A DNA stretch of 64,000 nt from Aminipila terrae (GTDB lineage Bacteria > Bacillota > Clostridia > Peptostreptococcales > Anaerovoracaceae), in assembly GCF_010120715.1 (NCBI RefSeq), contig NZ_CP047591.1, forward strand, positions 1-64,000, written 5' to 3'. Below, piece by piece: positions 18,200-26,660 of this stretch. Positions within the stretch are counted from its first letter, which is position 1; every line of letters starts with the position of its first letter. The notes beneath the pieces are model-generated. The model had not been told where the DNA came from. It saw only the letters and a program-made list of their open reading frames with translations, and searched no databases. A program made the position numbers and the translations under genes.

Positions 18200-19984
18200 T
18201 TATTTTACCTGAGTCAGTTCAAGAACTGGTTCAAAGGTTGTCAGTGCAATACAGTCCACTGGCCCTACATCTGTGATAGCATAATCAGGGATTGCTGTAA
18301 TTGGTAAGAAAAACATATACATAAGAGGATCCGGTAAATCACATCCCAGTTTATTTGCTGCTTTTGTCAGTAATGTTTCACGATAAGCAATTTCTTCTGG
18401 TTCTAAATCGCTGGCAATTCCTCCTACAGGTAAGGAAAGAAATTCTATTACTTCGCCGTCTGCAACAACAACTTGCCCTCCACCATTTTCTATGAGGTGG
18501 TTTACTGCAATGGACATATCTGCAGCATCTGCTCCCATTACAATGATATTGTTGTCATCTGGCGCGGCAGAAGAAGCCATTGCACCCTTTTTAAGCTTCC
18601 ATCCAGAACAAAATGCTAATGACTTATTACCATTACGGCCAAAACGTTCAAGAACTGAAACCATCAGAACATCCTGCTCTGTATCTGGCTGTACGATATA
18701 GTCCTTTACATTTAAGATAACATCTCTTCGTTTACGGACGAAAGGTCCCTTCACATTCATGGAAAGCACTTTAGCTTGTCCATCTTTAATATCTACTTTA
18801 TATTCAAAATCTTCTTTTGTAGTCTTTGCACATTTTAATGCACTACTTAGCACGCTGCTTCTGGCAGGTGCTTTCAGAGCATAATTTAATTTACCATTTT
18901 CCGCTACCAGGCGGCCATTTGTGATAACAGCTTCCACATGGAAAGATTCCGGGCTGTCAACCAAAAGAATATCTGCCAGTCTTCCAGGGGAAATCGAACC
19001 AACAAGATGATCGATTCTATAAGCCTCTGCACTGTTAATGGTAGCCATCTGGATGGCTGTCATAGGATCTACTCCTTCAGCAATAGCAAGACGGACAAGA
19101 TTGTCAACATGTCCTTTTTCTATTACATCTGTTGCTGTTACATCGTCTGTACAAAAACTTACACGACGTGCAAGGGCAGGATTTACTTCAGTTACTGCTC
19201 TGATATTTTCTTTTAGGAAATGGGTAACGGAAGATTCTCTGATTATCATATGCATACCATTTCGCATTTTTTCTACTACTTCCTCATGGTCGTAGCTTTC
19301 ATGGTCAAGTCTGATACCTGCACAGAGATATCCATTTAATTCTTTGCCTCTTGCCATTGGCGCGCATCCAAACACTGGCAGACGATTCTTAAATGCTTCT
19401 TCAATTGCACCTAAAGTATCATCATCTTCTTCCTGTATGTATTCACGCACTGTTTCCCAAACGCCAAAGCATTCCGGCCACTTCTGTACTTCCCTGTGAA
19501 CTTCCTGAGTGAAGTTAAAGGCAACTGTTGATTGTGGGAACGTATAAGGTGTTCTGTAAGGGGCACCCCAGAATACTTTTAAAGGACTTGCCTTTGCTTC
19601 TTTAAATACTTCCTGTAAACCCTCTAAACCGGATACTGAAATGTATTCGTCTAGTCCTGAAATAATACTGGTTGTTCCACAAGGTACCACTGCTTTTGCA
19701 AAGCTTGTGATGCTAAGCTTGCTGCATTCGCTGTGAATGTGTCCATCAATGAGCCCAGGAACTAAATATTTTCCCGTTGCATCGATGGTCTTCGTCTCCT
19801 GGCCGATGTAATCACTTACATCCCCAATGGCTACAATAGTATCTTCATAGATTGCCACATCGGCCTTGTAAATTTCGCTGGTCATAACATTTACCAAGCT
19901 TCCATGAAGTACCACAGTGTGTGCAGAAGTAATTCCTCTTCCTGCACGAATAAGTTGTTTTAAGTTGTTCTTATTTTTTTGCAT
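18200..19984 (-). CDS. Adenine deaminase paralogue with altered metal-site motifs
   Basis: A 594-residue homologue of the adjacent Ade and the first gene of the operon. The fold is recognisable from end to end: DGHIHSECS (H82, H84), GVWETVREY, LDHESYDHEEV, CTDDVTATD, and SSAAPDDNNIIVMG. Two motifs differ sharply from the neighbour. ADPHEISNV is replaced by SGLDEYISV, and DGHSPGVTG by FGCAPMARG, which removes two histidines conserved in canonical adenine deaminases. Either the substrate differs or the metal centre is changed; annotation as plain adenine deaminase may be wrong. GGAGG precedes the ATG, and a folded leader lies just upstream. Confidence 0.85.
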   Translation of the reverse strand: MQKNKNNLKQLIRAGRGITSAHTVVLHGSLVNVMTSEIYKADVAIYEDTIVAIGDVSDYIGQETKTIDATGKYLVPGLIDGHIHSECSKLSITSFAKAVVPCGTTSIISGLDEYISVSGLEGLQEVFKEAKASPLKVFWGAPYRTPYTFPQSTVAFNFTQEVHREVQKWPECFGVWETVREYIQEEDDDTLGAIEEAFKNRLPVFGCAPMARGKELNGYLCAGIRLDHESYDHEEVVEKMRNGMHMIIRESSVTHFLKENIRAVTEVNPALARRVSFCTDDVTATDVIEKGHVDNLVRLAIAEGVDPMTAIQMATINSAEAYRIDHLVGSISPGRLADILLVDSPESFHVEAVITNGRLVAENGKLNYALKAPARSSVLSSALKCAKTTKEDFEYKVDIKDGQAKVLSMNVKGPFVRKRRDVILNVKDYIVQPDTEQDVLMVSVLERFGRNGNKSLAFCSGWKLKKGAMASSAAPDDNNIIVMGADAADMSIAVNHLIENGGGQVVVADGEVIEFLSLPVGGIASDLEPEEIAYRETLLTKAANKLGCDLPDPLMYMFFLPITAIPDYAITDVGPVDCIALTTFEPVLELTQVK

Positions 19985-20008
19985 AAAAAAACCTCCAATA
20001 AATAATTT

Positions 20009-20064
20009 AAGATACCCCGATCAATTCTGACGAACCAGGTTTCCCGTCCTGCAGTTTGTATCTT
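20009..20064 (-). promoter_or_regulatory. Structured 5' leader of the adenine deaminase operon (unidentified)
   Basis: AAGATAC and GTATCTT close a 56-nt element that ends about 25 nt before the first start codon. Inside are overlapping stems (GACG/CGTC and CAGG/CCTG) around GGGAAACC. The compact closed shape, set in a 5' leader of a metabolic operon, resembles a small cis-acting RNA. It does not match the purine, preQ1, ZTP or other riboswitch consensus sequences I know, so no ligand is proposed. Confidence 0.4.
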
Positions 20065-20210
20065 GACGAATTTTATATTGGATTAAAAATATTGAAATAT
20101 AATATTTTATGACATATTACCATATTTCGACAAAAAAACATATATTTTTTTGGATAAAATAGGAACCTTTTTATATGCTTTAATCTTAAAGTTCGTGTTT
20201 TGTGATTAAA

Positions 20211-20230
20211 ACGTTAGATTTACGTTAGAT
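20211..20230. repeat. Direct repeat ACGTTAGAT upstream of the ade operon
   Basis: ACGTTAGAT occurs at 20211-20219 and again at 20222-20230, an 11-nt period (one helical turn). The second copy is embedded in AGATCTAA. It lies about 230 nt upstream of the first deaminase gene, in the promoter region, and may be a regulator site. Confidence 0.35.
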
Positions 20231-20285
20231 CTAAAGCTTGAGCAAGAGTCTTTGTTCGTTTTTTAGCAACTAGGGCATAAAAAAT

Positions 20286-20310
20286 GGAGGCAGAGATTCT
20301 ATCTGCCTCC
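20286..20310 (-). terminator. Terminator of the Rrf2 regulator gene
   Basis: GGAGGCAGA and TCTGCCTCC form a 9-bp stem, followed on the minus strand by ATTTTTTAT. It lies about 60 nt past the Rrf2 stop and insulates the ade operon. Confidence 0.8.
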
Positions 20311-20370
20311 TAGTTCCCAAAGAAAAACTGTACAAGATTTTCTTACTTCTAAAGAGATTTGCATCCTCAA

Positions 20371-20877
20371 TTACTTCTTCATTCTCAGATTGTTAAACCA
20401 TTCTGCTGTAGCTTCTAAGTGCTCTTGAGGCAACTTATTCTTTACCTGCTCATATAACCATGCTAATGTTTTATTTTTCAAGTACTGTCGCATTTGCTCC
20501 TCAGCTTCTATCATTACCACATGTATGAGGCATGGACATTTTGTATGTGTATCTGGCAAATTTTCTTTATCCAGTAATATTTCGTTTTGCCTTATTTCTG
20601 CACACTGAAATAAAGGAGCACCTCCTTCTACAGCTTCTACTATATCCCAAAAAGTAATACTTTCAGGCAAACGAGCTAATTCATATCCACCTTTTACTCC
20701 AGGTATAGACTTGACAATACCGGCTTTCCTTAGTTTCGTATATACTTTTGACAAATAAGTCTCAGATACCCCTTGATAAGTAGCTAAGTCCTTTATACCT
20801 ATTGAATTTCCCGTAGGATTATCGACCATATATAGCATACAATGTAATGCGTATTCTACACCAATAGAAAATTGCAA
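20371..20877 (-). CDS. Rrf2-family transcriptional regulator (TTG start)
   Basis: A 168-residue Rrf2 regulator. LQFSIGVEYALHCMLYM and the winged helix (IGIKDLATYQGVSETYLSKVYTKL...GIVKSIPGVKGGYELAR) are typical. The C-terminal part has one cysteine (FQCAEIRQN) and, about 20 residues on, a KCPCL pair, resembling the three-cysteine set that holds an iron-sulfur cluster in IscR or NsrR, though the spacing differs. The frame extends upstream from another TTG, but TTG 20877 has GGGAGGGTG at good spacing and gives the family N-terminus. It is divergent from a flavin-binding split-barrel gene whose promoter carries a perfect inverted repeat. Confidence 0.9.
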   Translation of the reverse strand: MQFSIGVEYALHCMLYMVDNPTGNSIGIKDLATYQGVSETYLSKVYTKLRKAGIVKSIPGVKGGYELARLPESITFWDIVEAVEGGAPLFQCAEIRQNEILLDKENLPDTHTKCPCLIHVVMIEAEEQMRQYLKNKTLAWLYEQVKNKLPQEHLEATAEWFNNLRMKK

Positions 20878-20964
20878 TAAAATCACCCTCCCAGAATACA
20901 ATTTCTTCTTCCCATATTACTTTAATATTTTTTATTAGTCAACCTATTCAGGTTTAAATTATAG

Positions 20965-21022
20965 ATAAAATATATCTCTAATATATTTTATAGTTGACAG
21001 TATAAAGTTCAATATATATAAT
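20965..21022 (+). promoter_or_regulatory. Promoter with adjoining inverted repeat for the split-barrel flavoprotein gene
   Basis: TTGACA (20994-20999) and TATAAT (21017-21022) are both perfect and 17 nt apart. Directly upstream ATAAAATATAT and its exact complement flank a 5-nt centre (20965-20991). The repeat lies between the divergent rrf2 and flavoprotein genes and is a good candidate Rrf2 operator. Confidence 0.7.
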
Positions 21023-21077
21023 AATTACAGATAATATTTATCTATAATATCTTAAAAATTTTTAATAGGAGGAAAAA

Positions 21078-21452
21078 ATGTTAACAGAAAAATTTTATGA
21101 TGTAATAAATAAGGAAGGTGTTGTTTCCATTGTTTCTTGGGGAGAATGCGAGCCACATATAGTTAATACCTGGAATTCCTACATTACTGTAACTCCAGAT
21201 GAAAGGCTTCTGATTCCAGCCGCAATTATGAGGAAAACAGAAAAAAATGTTAATATTAATAATAAGATAAAAATATCTTTAGGAAGCAAAGAAGTGATTG
21301 GCTATAATGATTACCAAGGAACAGGCTTTATCATTGAAGGCACTGCAAAATTTATTAGTTCTGGCCAGGAGTTTGAAGAAATGAAAGAGAAGTTCAATTT
21401 CTTAACAAGAGTCTTAGAAATAACCATTAGCTCTTCGAAACAAATGTTATAA
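21078..21452 (+). CDS. Pyridoxamine 5'-phosphate oxidase-family (FMN split-barrel) protein
   Basis: A 124-residue single-domain protein resembling small FMN-binding split-barrel proteins: NKEGVVSIVSWGECEPHIVNTW at the N-terminus, then RLLIPAAIMRKTEKNVNINN and GTGFIIEGTAKFI. It is too short to be the vitamin B6 enzyme itself. Members often act as flavin reductases or stress-linked flavoproteins. AGGAGG precedes the ATG, the promoter is consensus, and the divergent neighbour is an Rrf2 regulator with cysteines, suggesting redox or nitrosative-stress control. A terminator follows the stop. Confidence 0.8.
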   Translation: MLTEKFYDVINKEGVVSIVSWGECEPHIVNTWNSYITVTPDERLLIPAAIMRKTEKNVNINNKIKISLGSKEVIGYNDYQGTGFIIEGTAKFISSGQEFEEMKEKFNFLTRVLEITISSSKQML

Positions 21453-21464
21453 GTATATTGGACA

Positions 21465-21500
21465 AAAATAAGACCAGTCTTTATCGATTGGTCTTATTTT
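21465..21500 (+). terminator. Terminator of the split-barrel flavoprotein gene
   Basis: AAAATAAGACCA pairs with TGGTCTTATTTT in a 12-bp stem that supplies its own T-run, 12 nt after the stop. The roughly 210 nt from here to the next gene show nothing further. Confidence 0.85.
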
Positions 21501-21714
21501 AATCCACTTAATCTAAGCATAAACATATATCAAGAACTTTGGATATATGCTATAGATATCAGTTTCGCTTTGTTTCCACATAGAACACAATCACAAAATC
21601 TGCTTCCATCAAAAGCCTGTTAACGTTCTCATTTTACTGAAGATAATTCAGTTCTATTATCAATATCAATCTTCTGTAAACTACCTATTTCTGCTTCTTA
21701 TACACGTTAGCTAT

Positions 21715-22869
21715 TTAAAATATATGATAGCTATCATGATTTTTTTGATACATAAATAAATCGTCATTAAGTAATAGTTTTTCATCATTTTGTGTTAGTT
21801 TAGAAAAATATATTATTTGTTTTTTATTTATATCATAGATAAAAACATAGTTGTTCTTGTTATCATCTATTGTATTAGCCGTTCCCATAATTTTTTTATC
21901 ATAGTAATAGCAAAAATTTCTCATTATAAATTCCATTTGCTCCTTGTGTTCAAAAGGAATATTTTCTGAGCATAAGAAATTAAGCCCATAATCATAATAG
22001 TCGATATACAAACTATCCATATAGGTTGACCCTTTTGTGTATCCCCTATTTAATACTAAAAGCTTATCCCCAATATCAAAAATATTTGATGCCACGCCAT
22101 TTATGTTATCTACTTTTTTACATATATTTTCCTTTAAATCATACATCAATATGCAAGATGTATATCCATCCATGGTTTTAGGAATTACGTACAAGATATT
22201 ATTACGTACTAAATTGGAATCCGTATATAAAAGCACCCTCTCCAACCCAAAATTTGATACAGGAATATTATAAGTTTTTAAACTACAACTATCTGCATTT
22301 ATTTTATATAATACTATTTCAGTTTGGTTTTCACTAGAAGATATCACATAAACATCGTTTTTATCATGGCATATACCAATTGCGGTATCACCAGTTGGAT
22401 GATCTATTTTAATTGTTTGAATTTTGCCATTTCTGTTCAAAAAAACTGTAAAAGTATCTTTCCCCACGACAACTCCTTCAAATAAGAATATCTCACCTAA
22501 TTCATAATTTTTATAAATGAAAGGTTGTCCATATGCTTGTATTAAACCATCTTCATTTTTATATCCAAGATAATTGGATATAGCCGTTAATGATTTTTGC
22601 GGGAAAATACTATAGCACCCCTGTATATATTGCTGTTCCGTTTGTGAAAGACTTTTATTATTAAGATTATAGGTTTCCGTTCTTTGTATTCCAGCTACAT
22701 TCTTATATTGTTTATAAAATAATGTTACATTTATATCCTTAGGAAATCCTTTATCTATTAATTCTTCTGTAGTGATGTTACCGGTGTCTTCCTTAAGAGT
22801 GCAGCCTATTAAACAAACTATCATAATAAAAAAAACAAACATCAATTTTATAAATTTATAATTTATCAT
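21715..22869 (-). CDS. Putative lipoprotein of unknown function
   Basis: A 384-residue exported protein. The N-terminus has a basic start, a hydrophobic core (FIKLMFVFFIMIVCLIGC) and a lipobox LIGC, so it should be lipid-anchored outside the cytoplasmic membrane. The rest is rich in beta-strand patterns with repeating aromatic and NKNNYVFIYD-like strands, as in a beta-propeller, but no family is recognised. The frame is open eight codons upstream; ATG 22869 has AAAGGAATAG at good spacing and gives a proper signal peptide. It stands alone between FliB and a flavoprotein gene. Confidence 0.75.
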   Translation of the reverse strand: MINYKFIKLMFVFFIMIVCLIGCTLKEDTGNITTEELIDKGFPKDINVTLFYKQYKNVAGIQRTETYNLNNKSLSQTEQQYIQGCYSIFPQKSLTAISNYLGYKNEDGLIQAYGQPFIYKNYELGEIFLFEGVVVGKDTFTVFLNRNGKIQTIKIDHPTGDTAIGICHDKNDVYVISSSENQTEIVLYKINADSCSLKTYNIPVSNFGLERVLLYTDSNLVRNNILYVIPKTMDGYTSCILMYDLKENICKKVDNINGVASNIFDIGDKLLVLNRGYTKGSTYMDSLYIDYYDYGLNFLCSENIPFEHKEQMEFIMRNFCYYYDKKIMGTANTIDDNKNNYVFIYDINKKQIIYFSKLTQNDEKLLLNDDLFMYQKNHDSYHIF

Positions 22870-23103
22870 ATCTATTCCTTTATTTAACTTCAATACATAT
22901 CTATATTATTTTTTAATAGTATTCAACTAGTGCTGTATGAAATGTTGTCTCTGTTACATGAAATGTGTTTGCTGTTTTTTCTTATTATATTGCTATATTT
23001 ATACTTTAATATTGTTAGAAGATTTTATAATTTTCATCTTATCAGTAAAAAATTCTTAAATACATGCTCTTCCTTTTCAAAACTTCCTGTGTTTCTGTGA
23101 GAT

Positions 23104-24369
23104 CTAATTTTTGATGAGCATTACAGCGCAGGGAATGTTAAGCATATTGTTCTCATGAAAAAACTGAAGGAGCCGTTGCTGATAAGGGATATCATGACCA
23201 ATATTTTTGGCAAAAGTCTGTATTAATTCCAGAACCTGATTTATTCCAAATTGCTCTTTATAGTAGCCTGCAATACCAACTAATAAATTTCTGATTATTG
23301 CAAACTGTGTGGTCAGCAGCATATACTCTGTCAATACCGTCTTCTCAATAGGGAAAATATTTTTCTTAAAAATACTTGTTTGTGTTCCAAATGGAAAAAG
23401 TCCTTTGAAAACCTCATTTACAAAATAGTTTTCAAGAATATATTCATGCTGCTTCATGTAAGGAGTATAGTACGAATTCTTGACTTTCGTATAGGAAATG
23501 TTCACGTCCTCCTCAGAGATGTCATTTGTATAATTAAGCCCTTTCTTAAATTGTTCCAAGCATTCTGCAAAACGGTTACCAGCTGCTCCCGTTTTTAATT
23601 GATATTCTAATAAGAGCGTTATGACTTTTAACAACGCTGCAGGTTGCCTTGGAATACTACTAATAAATTTATAAAATCCTTTGGTGTTAATTAGGTGCGA
23701 ATAATCATTGATAAGTTGCAGAACCTCAATTTTACTATTACCAGACAACTGATTCAAATCATTGCAAAATCTTCCCAGAATTACCAGCCTGTCTTCAAAA
23801 CAATAATTCCGGTTCTGTAAAAGTGAGATTATAAAGGTGCGTACTTCTTCAAAATACGGATAAACTCCATTGGGGTAATTCATATCAGATAGATTTACAG
23901 ACGGAACTTTCTCAATCCTTGAATGGACATTAATATTTTGGGTTAGAAAACCCATTGGCACAGAATCACATAAAGCAAGTCTTGCAGCATGGGGACATGC
24001 CATATCTAAAGCCAATTCTAACTTGCCGTTCACAACATTGTAGATACGCGGGAAAATGCTGCAAGTCACAGATATATAGCTTTCACCATATTTTTCCTGA
24101 ATGCTGCATAGCTTTTTTTCAGACAAAAAAGGGCAGGTATTCTCAGGCAACATTACCACTTCTGCAAAATTACCCTCCACAGGCATTATCCCTTCTCTTG
24201 TTATTGTCCTATTAAACATATCGCCCCCACCGGAGTGCAGTAGATCTTGATATTTCTTATAACTTTCCTCATCAATTGCAACTCGCCAACCACAGCAGCA
24301 GGTATCTTCGCATTTTGAAGCAATACATTGAAATTTAGACACGTATTCTGCCTGCAAAACTTCTCTCAT
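23104..24369 (-). CDS. fliB: Flagellin lysine-N-methylase FliB family
   Basis: A 421-residue FliB-type protein. In Salmonella FliB methylates lysines on flagellin. The diagnostic cysteine clusters are present: FQCIASKCEDTCCCGWRV near residue 14-30, then CPFLSEKKLCSIQEKYGE and VTCSIFPR, probably binding an iron-sulfur cluster. The frame opens 12 codons upstream, but ATG 24369 has GGGGGAAA before it and matches the family N-terminus (REVLQAEYVSKFQC). No flagellar gene is near, so the target may be encoded elsewhere. The 234 nt between its stop and the upstream lipoprotein gene hold no gene. Confidence 0.88.
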   Translation of the reverse strand: MREVLQAEYVSKFQCIASKCEDTCCCGWRVAIDEESYKKYQDLLHSGGGDMFNRTITREGIMPVEGNFAEVVMLPENTCPFLSEKKLCSIQEKYGESYISVTCSIFPRIYNVVNGKLELALDMACPHAARLALCDSVPMGFLTQNINVHSRIEKVPSVNLSDMNYPNGVYPYFEEVRTFIISLLQNRNYCFEDRLVILGRFCNDLNQLSGNSKIEVLQLINDYSHLINTKGFYKFISSIPRQPAALLKVITLLLEYQLKTGAAGNRFAECLEQFKKGLNYTNDISEEDVNISYTKVKNSYYTPYMKQHEYILENYFVNEVFKGLFPFGTQTSIFKKNIFPIEKTVLTEYMLLTTQFAIIRNLLVGIAGYYKEQFGINQVLELIQTFAKNIGHDIPYQQRLLQFFHENNMLNIPCAVMLIKN

Positions 24370-24558
24370 ATATTTCCCCCATTCCGCGCACTTTGCTTTC
24401 GTCATATAATTTTACTTTATCTTCTAATTTTGTAATAAAATCTTATTAAATCATAGTATACTACAAATCGCAAAATAAGAAGTGTAAAACTTCCAGGTAA
24501 ATGCAGCTATTTTTTCATGCCTTCAGGCTTAATTATTATCCTTTTATCCATTATCTAT

Positions 24559-24591
24559 GGTATAATAAAAGTTCGTAACCTCATAAGGAGG
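24559..24591 (+). promoter_or_regulatory. Extended -10 promoter and unused SD-like sequence in the DEAD-box helicase leader
   Basis: TGGTATAAT at 24558-24566 is an extended -10 element. About 20 nt on, a full AAGGAGG (24585-24591) appears with no ATG, GTG or TTG at usable distance. The helicase start codon is a further 77 nt downstream, so the mRNA has a leader of about 100 nt. Long leaders of cold-shock helicase genes are often regulatory; no specific structure was identified. Confidence 0.45.
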
Positions 24592-24667
24592 ATTACATTT
24601 AAACATAAAGACAAATAATAGATAAAAATATAAAATTATTTAAGGTGAGTTGAGAAAAGAGAAAAAA

Positions 24668-26122
24668 ATGAACGAAGTAAAAGATATTCAGAAAAAAAAC
24701 ATAGAGAAGTTCAAGGACTATCCCCTTGATAATTCCATCAAAAGAGCACTGAGCGAGTTGGGATTCAAACAACCTCTGGAGGTTCAGGCCAAAGTAATCC
24801 CCATGATTTGGGAGGGCAAAGATTTAATTGTAAAGTCCCAAACAGGAAGTGGTAAAACTGCAGCGTTCGCCATCCCTCTCTGTGAGAAAATTGATGTAGA
24901 ACTTGAGAGTCCACAAGCATTGGTTCTGACACCCACACGAGAATTGACCGAGCAGGTAAAACAGGACTTTGCTGATATTGGTAAATATAAAGATGTAAAG
25001 TGCTGTGCTTTATATGGCAAACAGCCTATGGAATTACAAAGAAAAGAATTAAAACAAAACACCCCCCATGTAATTGTGGCTACACCAGGTAGAATGATGG
25101 ATCACCTCTTAAACAAAAATGTGAAACTCCATGATATTAAATACCTGGTAATTGATGAAGCCGATGAAATGCTAATTATGGGTTTTAAAGAGCAACTGGA
25201 AACTATTATAAAAAAAATGCCTAAAGAGAGAGTTACGTTACTCTTCTCTGCAACCATACCGGATGAAGTTCATTTCTTGAGCCAGGAGTTTATGAATCAT
25301 CCTGAAGAAATCCAAATTGAAGCAGAAGTATCAAACCTTGAAAAGATTGAACAGATTTACTATGCGGTAGACGGACTTAAAAAAGTTGACTTTATGAAGA
25401 AAGTTATCGAAAGAGAACGCCCGAGAAAAGCCATCATGTTCTGTAATACACAAGAACAGGTTACCAATTTGTTTGAAATCTTTCGAAAATGGGGTAACTT
25501 TACATGTGCAGTACATGGCGGTATGGACCAGCAGATGCGTACGGAAACATTAAATGCTTTTAAAAGAGGCGAATATAAAATGCTTATTGCCACGGATGTA
25601 GCAGCAAGAGGGTTACACGTTCAAGGCATCACTCACGTCATCAACTATGGTGTCCCTTTCGAGCATGAACAATATGTGCATAGAATTGGTCGAACAGGTC
25701 GTGTAGATCAACACGGTATTGCTATCACCATGGTAATCCCAAGTGAAATGAATCGATTTCATGACCTTGAAAAGTTCCTCGGCTATACTATTCCATGTAA
25801 AGGCGGCCATGTAGATAGGAAACCCCCGAAGGCAGATTCTACACGCAGAACAGGTCGGGAAAGATATAAAGCCGATAATCGCAAAGGACAAAAGGCTTTC
25901 GTACAGTTTAATGCAGGTAGAGATAACAGCTCCTTGAAGACAAGCGATTTCCTTGCTGCTATCAGGCGGGTGGACGGTATTCGCAATGAGGACATCGGAA
26001 AAGTGGACATCAAAGGGAAAGTAACCAATGTTGAAATTTCAGATGGAAAAGAAGCGTTGGTGATAAAGGCTTTTAAGACAAAAACCATTAAAGGCAAACT
26101 ATATCGAGTAAAAAAAGGTTAA
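24668..26122 (+). CDS. DEAD-box ATP-dependent RNA helicase with DbpA-like C-terminal domain
   Basis: A 484-residue helicase. Motifs in order: Q-motif (GFKQPLEVQ), I QTGSGKT, Ia PTRELTEQV, Ib TPGR, II VIDEADEM, III SAT, IV IMFCNT, V ATDVAARGLHV, VI HRIGRTGR. After the two RecA domains come a basic linker (about 390-415) and a C-terminal RNA-binding domain (SSLKTSDFLAAIRRVDGI...VTNVEISDGKEALVIKAF) like that of DbpA/YxiN, which targets 23S rRNA helix 92. Ribosome assembly is the likely role. The frame opens six codons earlier at a TTG, but ATG 24668 is preferred. A terminator follows the stop. Confidence 0.93.
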   Translation: MNEVKDIQKKNIEKFKDYPLDNSIKRALSELGFKQPLEVQAKVIPMIWEGKDLIVKSQTGSGKTAAFAIPLCEKIDVELESPQALVLTPTRELTEQVKQDFADIGKYKDVKCCALYGKQPMELQRKELKQNTPHVIVATPGRMMDHLLNKNVKLHDIKYLVIDEADEMLIMGFKEQLETIIKKMPKERVTLLFSATIPDEVHFLSQEFMNHPEEIQIEAEVSNLEKIEQIYYAVDGLKKVDFMKKVIERERPRKAIMFCNTQEQVTNLFEIFRKWGNFTCAVHGGMDQQMRTETLNAFKRGEYKMLIATDVAARGLHVQGITHVINYGVPFEHEQYVHRIGRTGRVDQHGIAITMVIPSEMNRFHDLEKFLGYTIPCKGGHVDRKPPKADSTRRTGRERYKADNRKGQKAFVQFNAGRDNSSLKTSDFLAAIRRVDGIRNEDIGKVDIKGKVTNVEISDGKEALVIKAFKTKTIKGKLYRVKKG

Positions 26123-26130
26123 GATAAATG

Positions 26131-26175
26131 AGGCATGTCAGAGAACCCCAATATTGGGAAGGCGCTGACATGCCT
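26131..26175 (+). terminator. Terminator of the DEAD-box helicase gene
   Basis: AGGCATGTCAG pairs with CTGACATGCCT across a 23-nt loop, followed by TAATATTTA, nine nt after the stop. Confidence 0.7.
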
Positions 26176-26222
26176 TAATATTTATGAAGCAAATGGTCAC
26201 AACAGGATTTATGTTTATCAAA

Positions 26223-26552
26223 TCAAATATTCTCTTCACCCCAGTCACTAAGTGCCTCTAGAATAGGCATTAGTCTTTTACTTTTAATGGTGAGATCATA
26301 TTCTACTCGAATTGGTACCTCCATATATTCTGTTCTTGTAACAAATCCATCCCTTTCTAACTCTTTCAGTGCTTTGGCTAAAATGTTATTGGAAACTCCA
26401 TCCAGATTACCTTTTATTGCATTATACCTAGTTTTACCATTGCTGTTCAACGAACAAATTATCTGAATTTTCCACTTCCCACCAATCAACTCCATTGCTC
26501 TGTTAAGTGGACATCGTTCCATACAAGGACATTGTGAGTGTACATCTTTCAT
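26223..26552 (-). CDS. HxlR-family transcriptional regulator
   Basis: A 109-residue winged-helix protein. CPLNRAMELIGGKWKIQIICSL, TRYNAIKGNLDGVSNNILAKALKELERDGFV and PIRVEYDLT are the HxlR signature. Three cysteines lie in the first 15 residues (SQCPCMERC); the first conserved one is the redox-sensing type in HypR/YodB relatives, so thiol or electrophile sensing is possible. AGGAGAA precedes the ATG. It is divergent from a GNAT acetyltransferase gene 108 nt away, which may be its target. Confidence 0.92.
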   Translation of the reverse strand: MKDVHSQCPCMERCPLNRAMELIGGKWKIQIICSLNSNGKTRYNAIKGNLDGVSNNILAKALKELERDGFVTRTEYMEVPIRVEYDLTIKSKRLMPILEALSDWGEENI

Positions 26553-26660
26553 GGTTATATTCTCCTAACTTAGTCATAAAAAAGTGCGTTATTGAAATAT
26601 TTTTATCAAGTAATATAATGATACCAGATAACAAAACAAAAGTAAATTTAAAGGAGTTTA

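Noticed and set aside
20009..20064. Purine riboswitch in the ade leader.
   Set aside because: The conserved loop and junction sequences of the purine aptamer are missing.
20185..20260. PurR boxes (CGAAC sequences) upstream of the ade operon.
   Set aside because: The two CGAAC copies are in the same orientation 61 nt apart, unlike the paired inverted PurBoxes, and the flanks match weakly.
24585..24640. Small upstream ORF after the AAGGAGG in the helicase leader.
   Set aside because: No ATG, GTG or TTG lies in range; only an ATT with almost no spacing.
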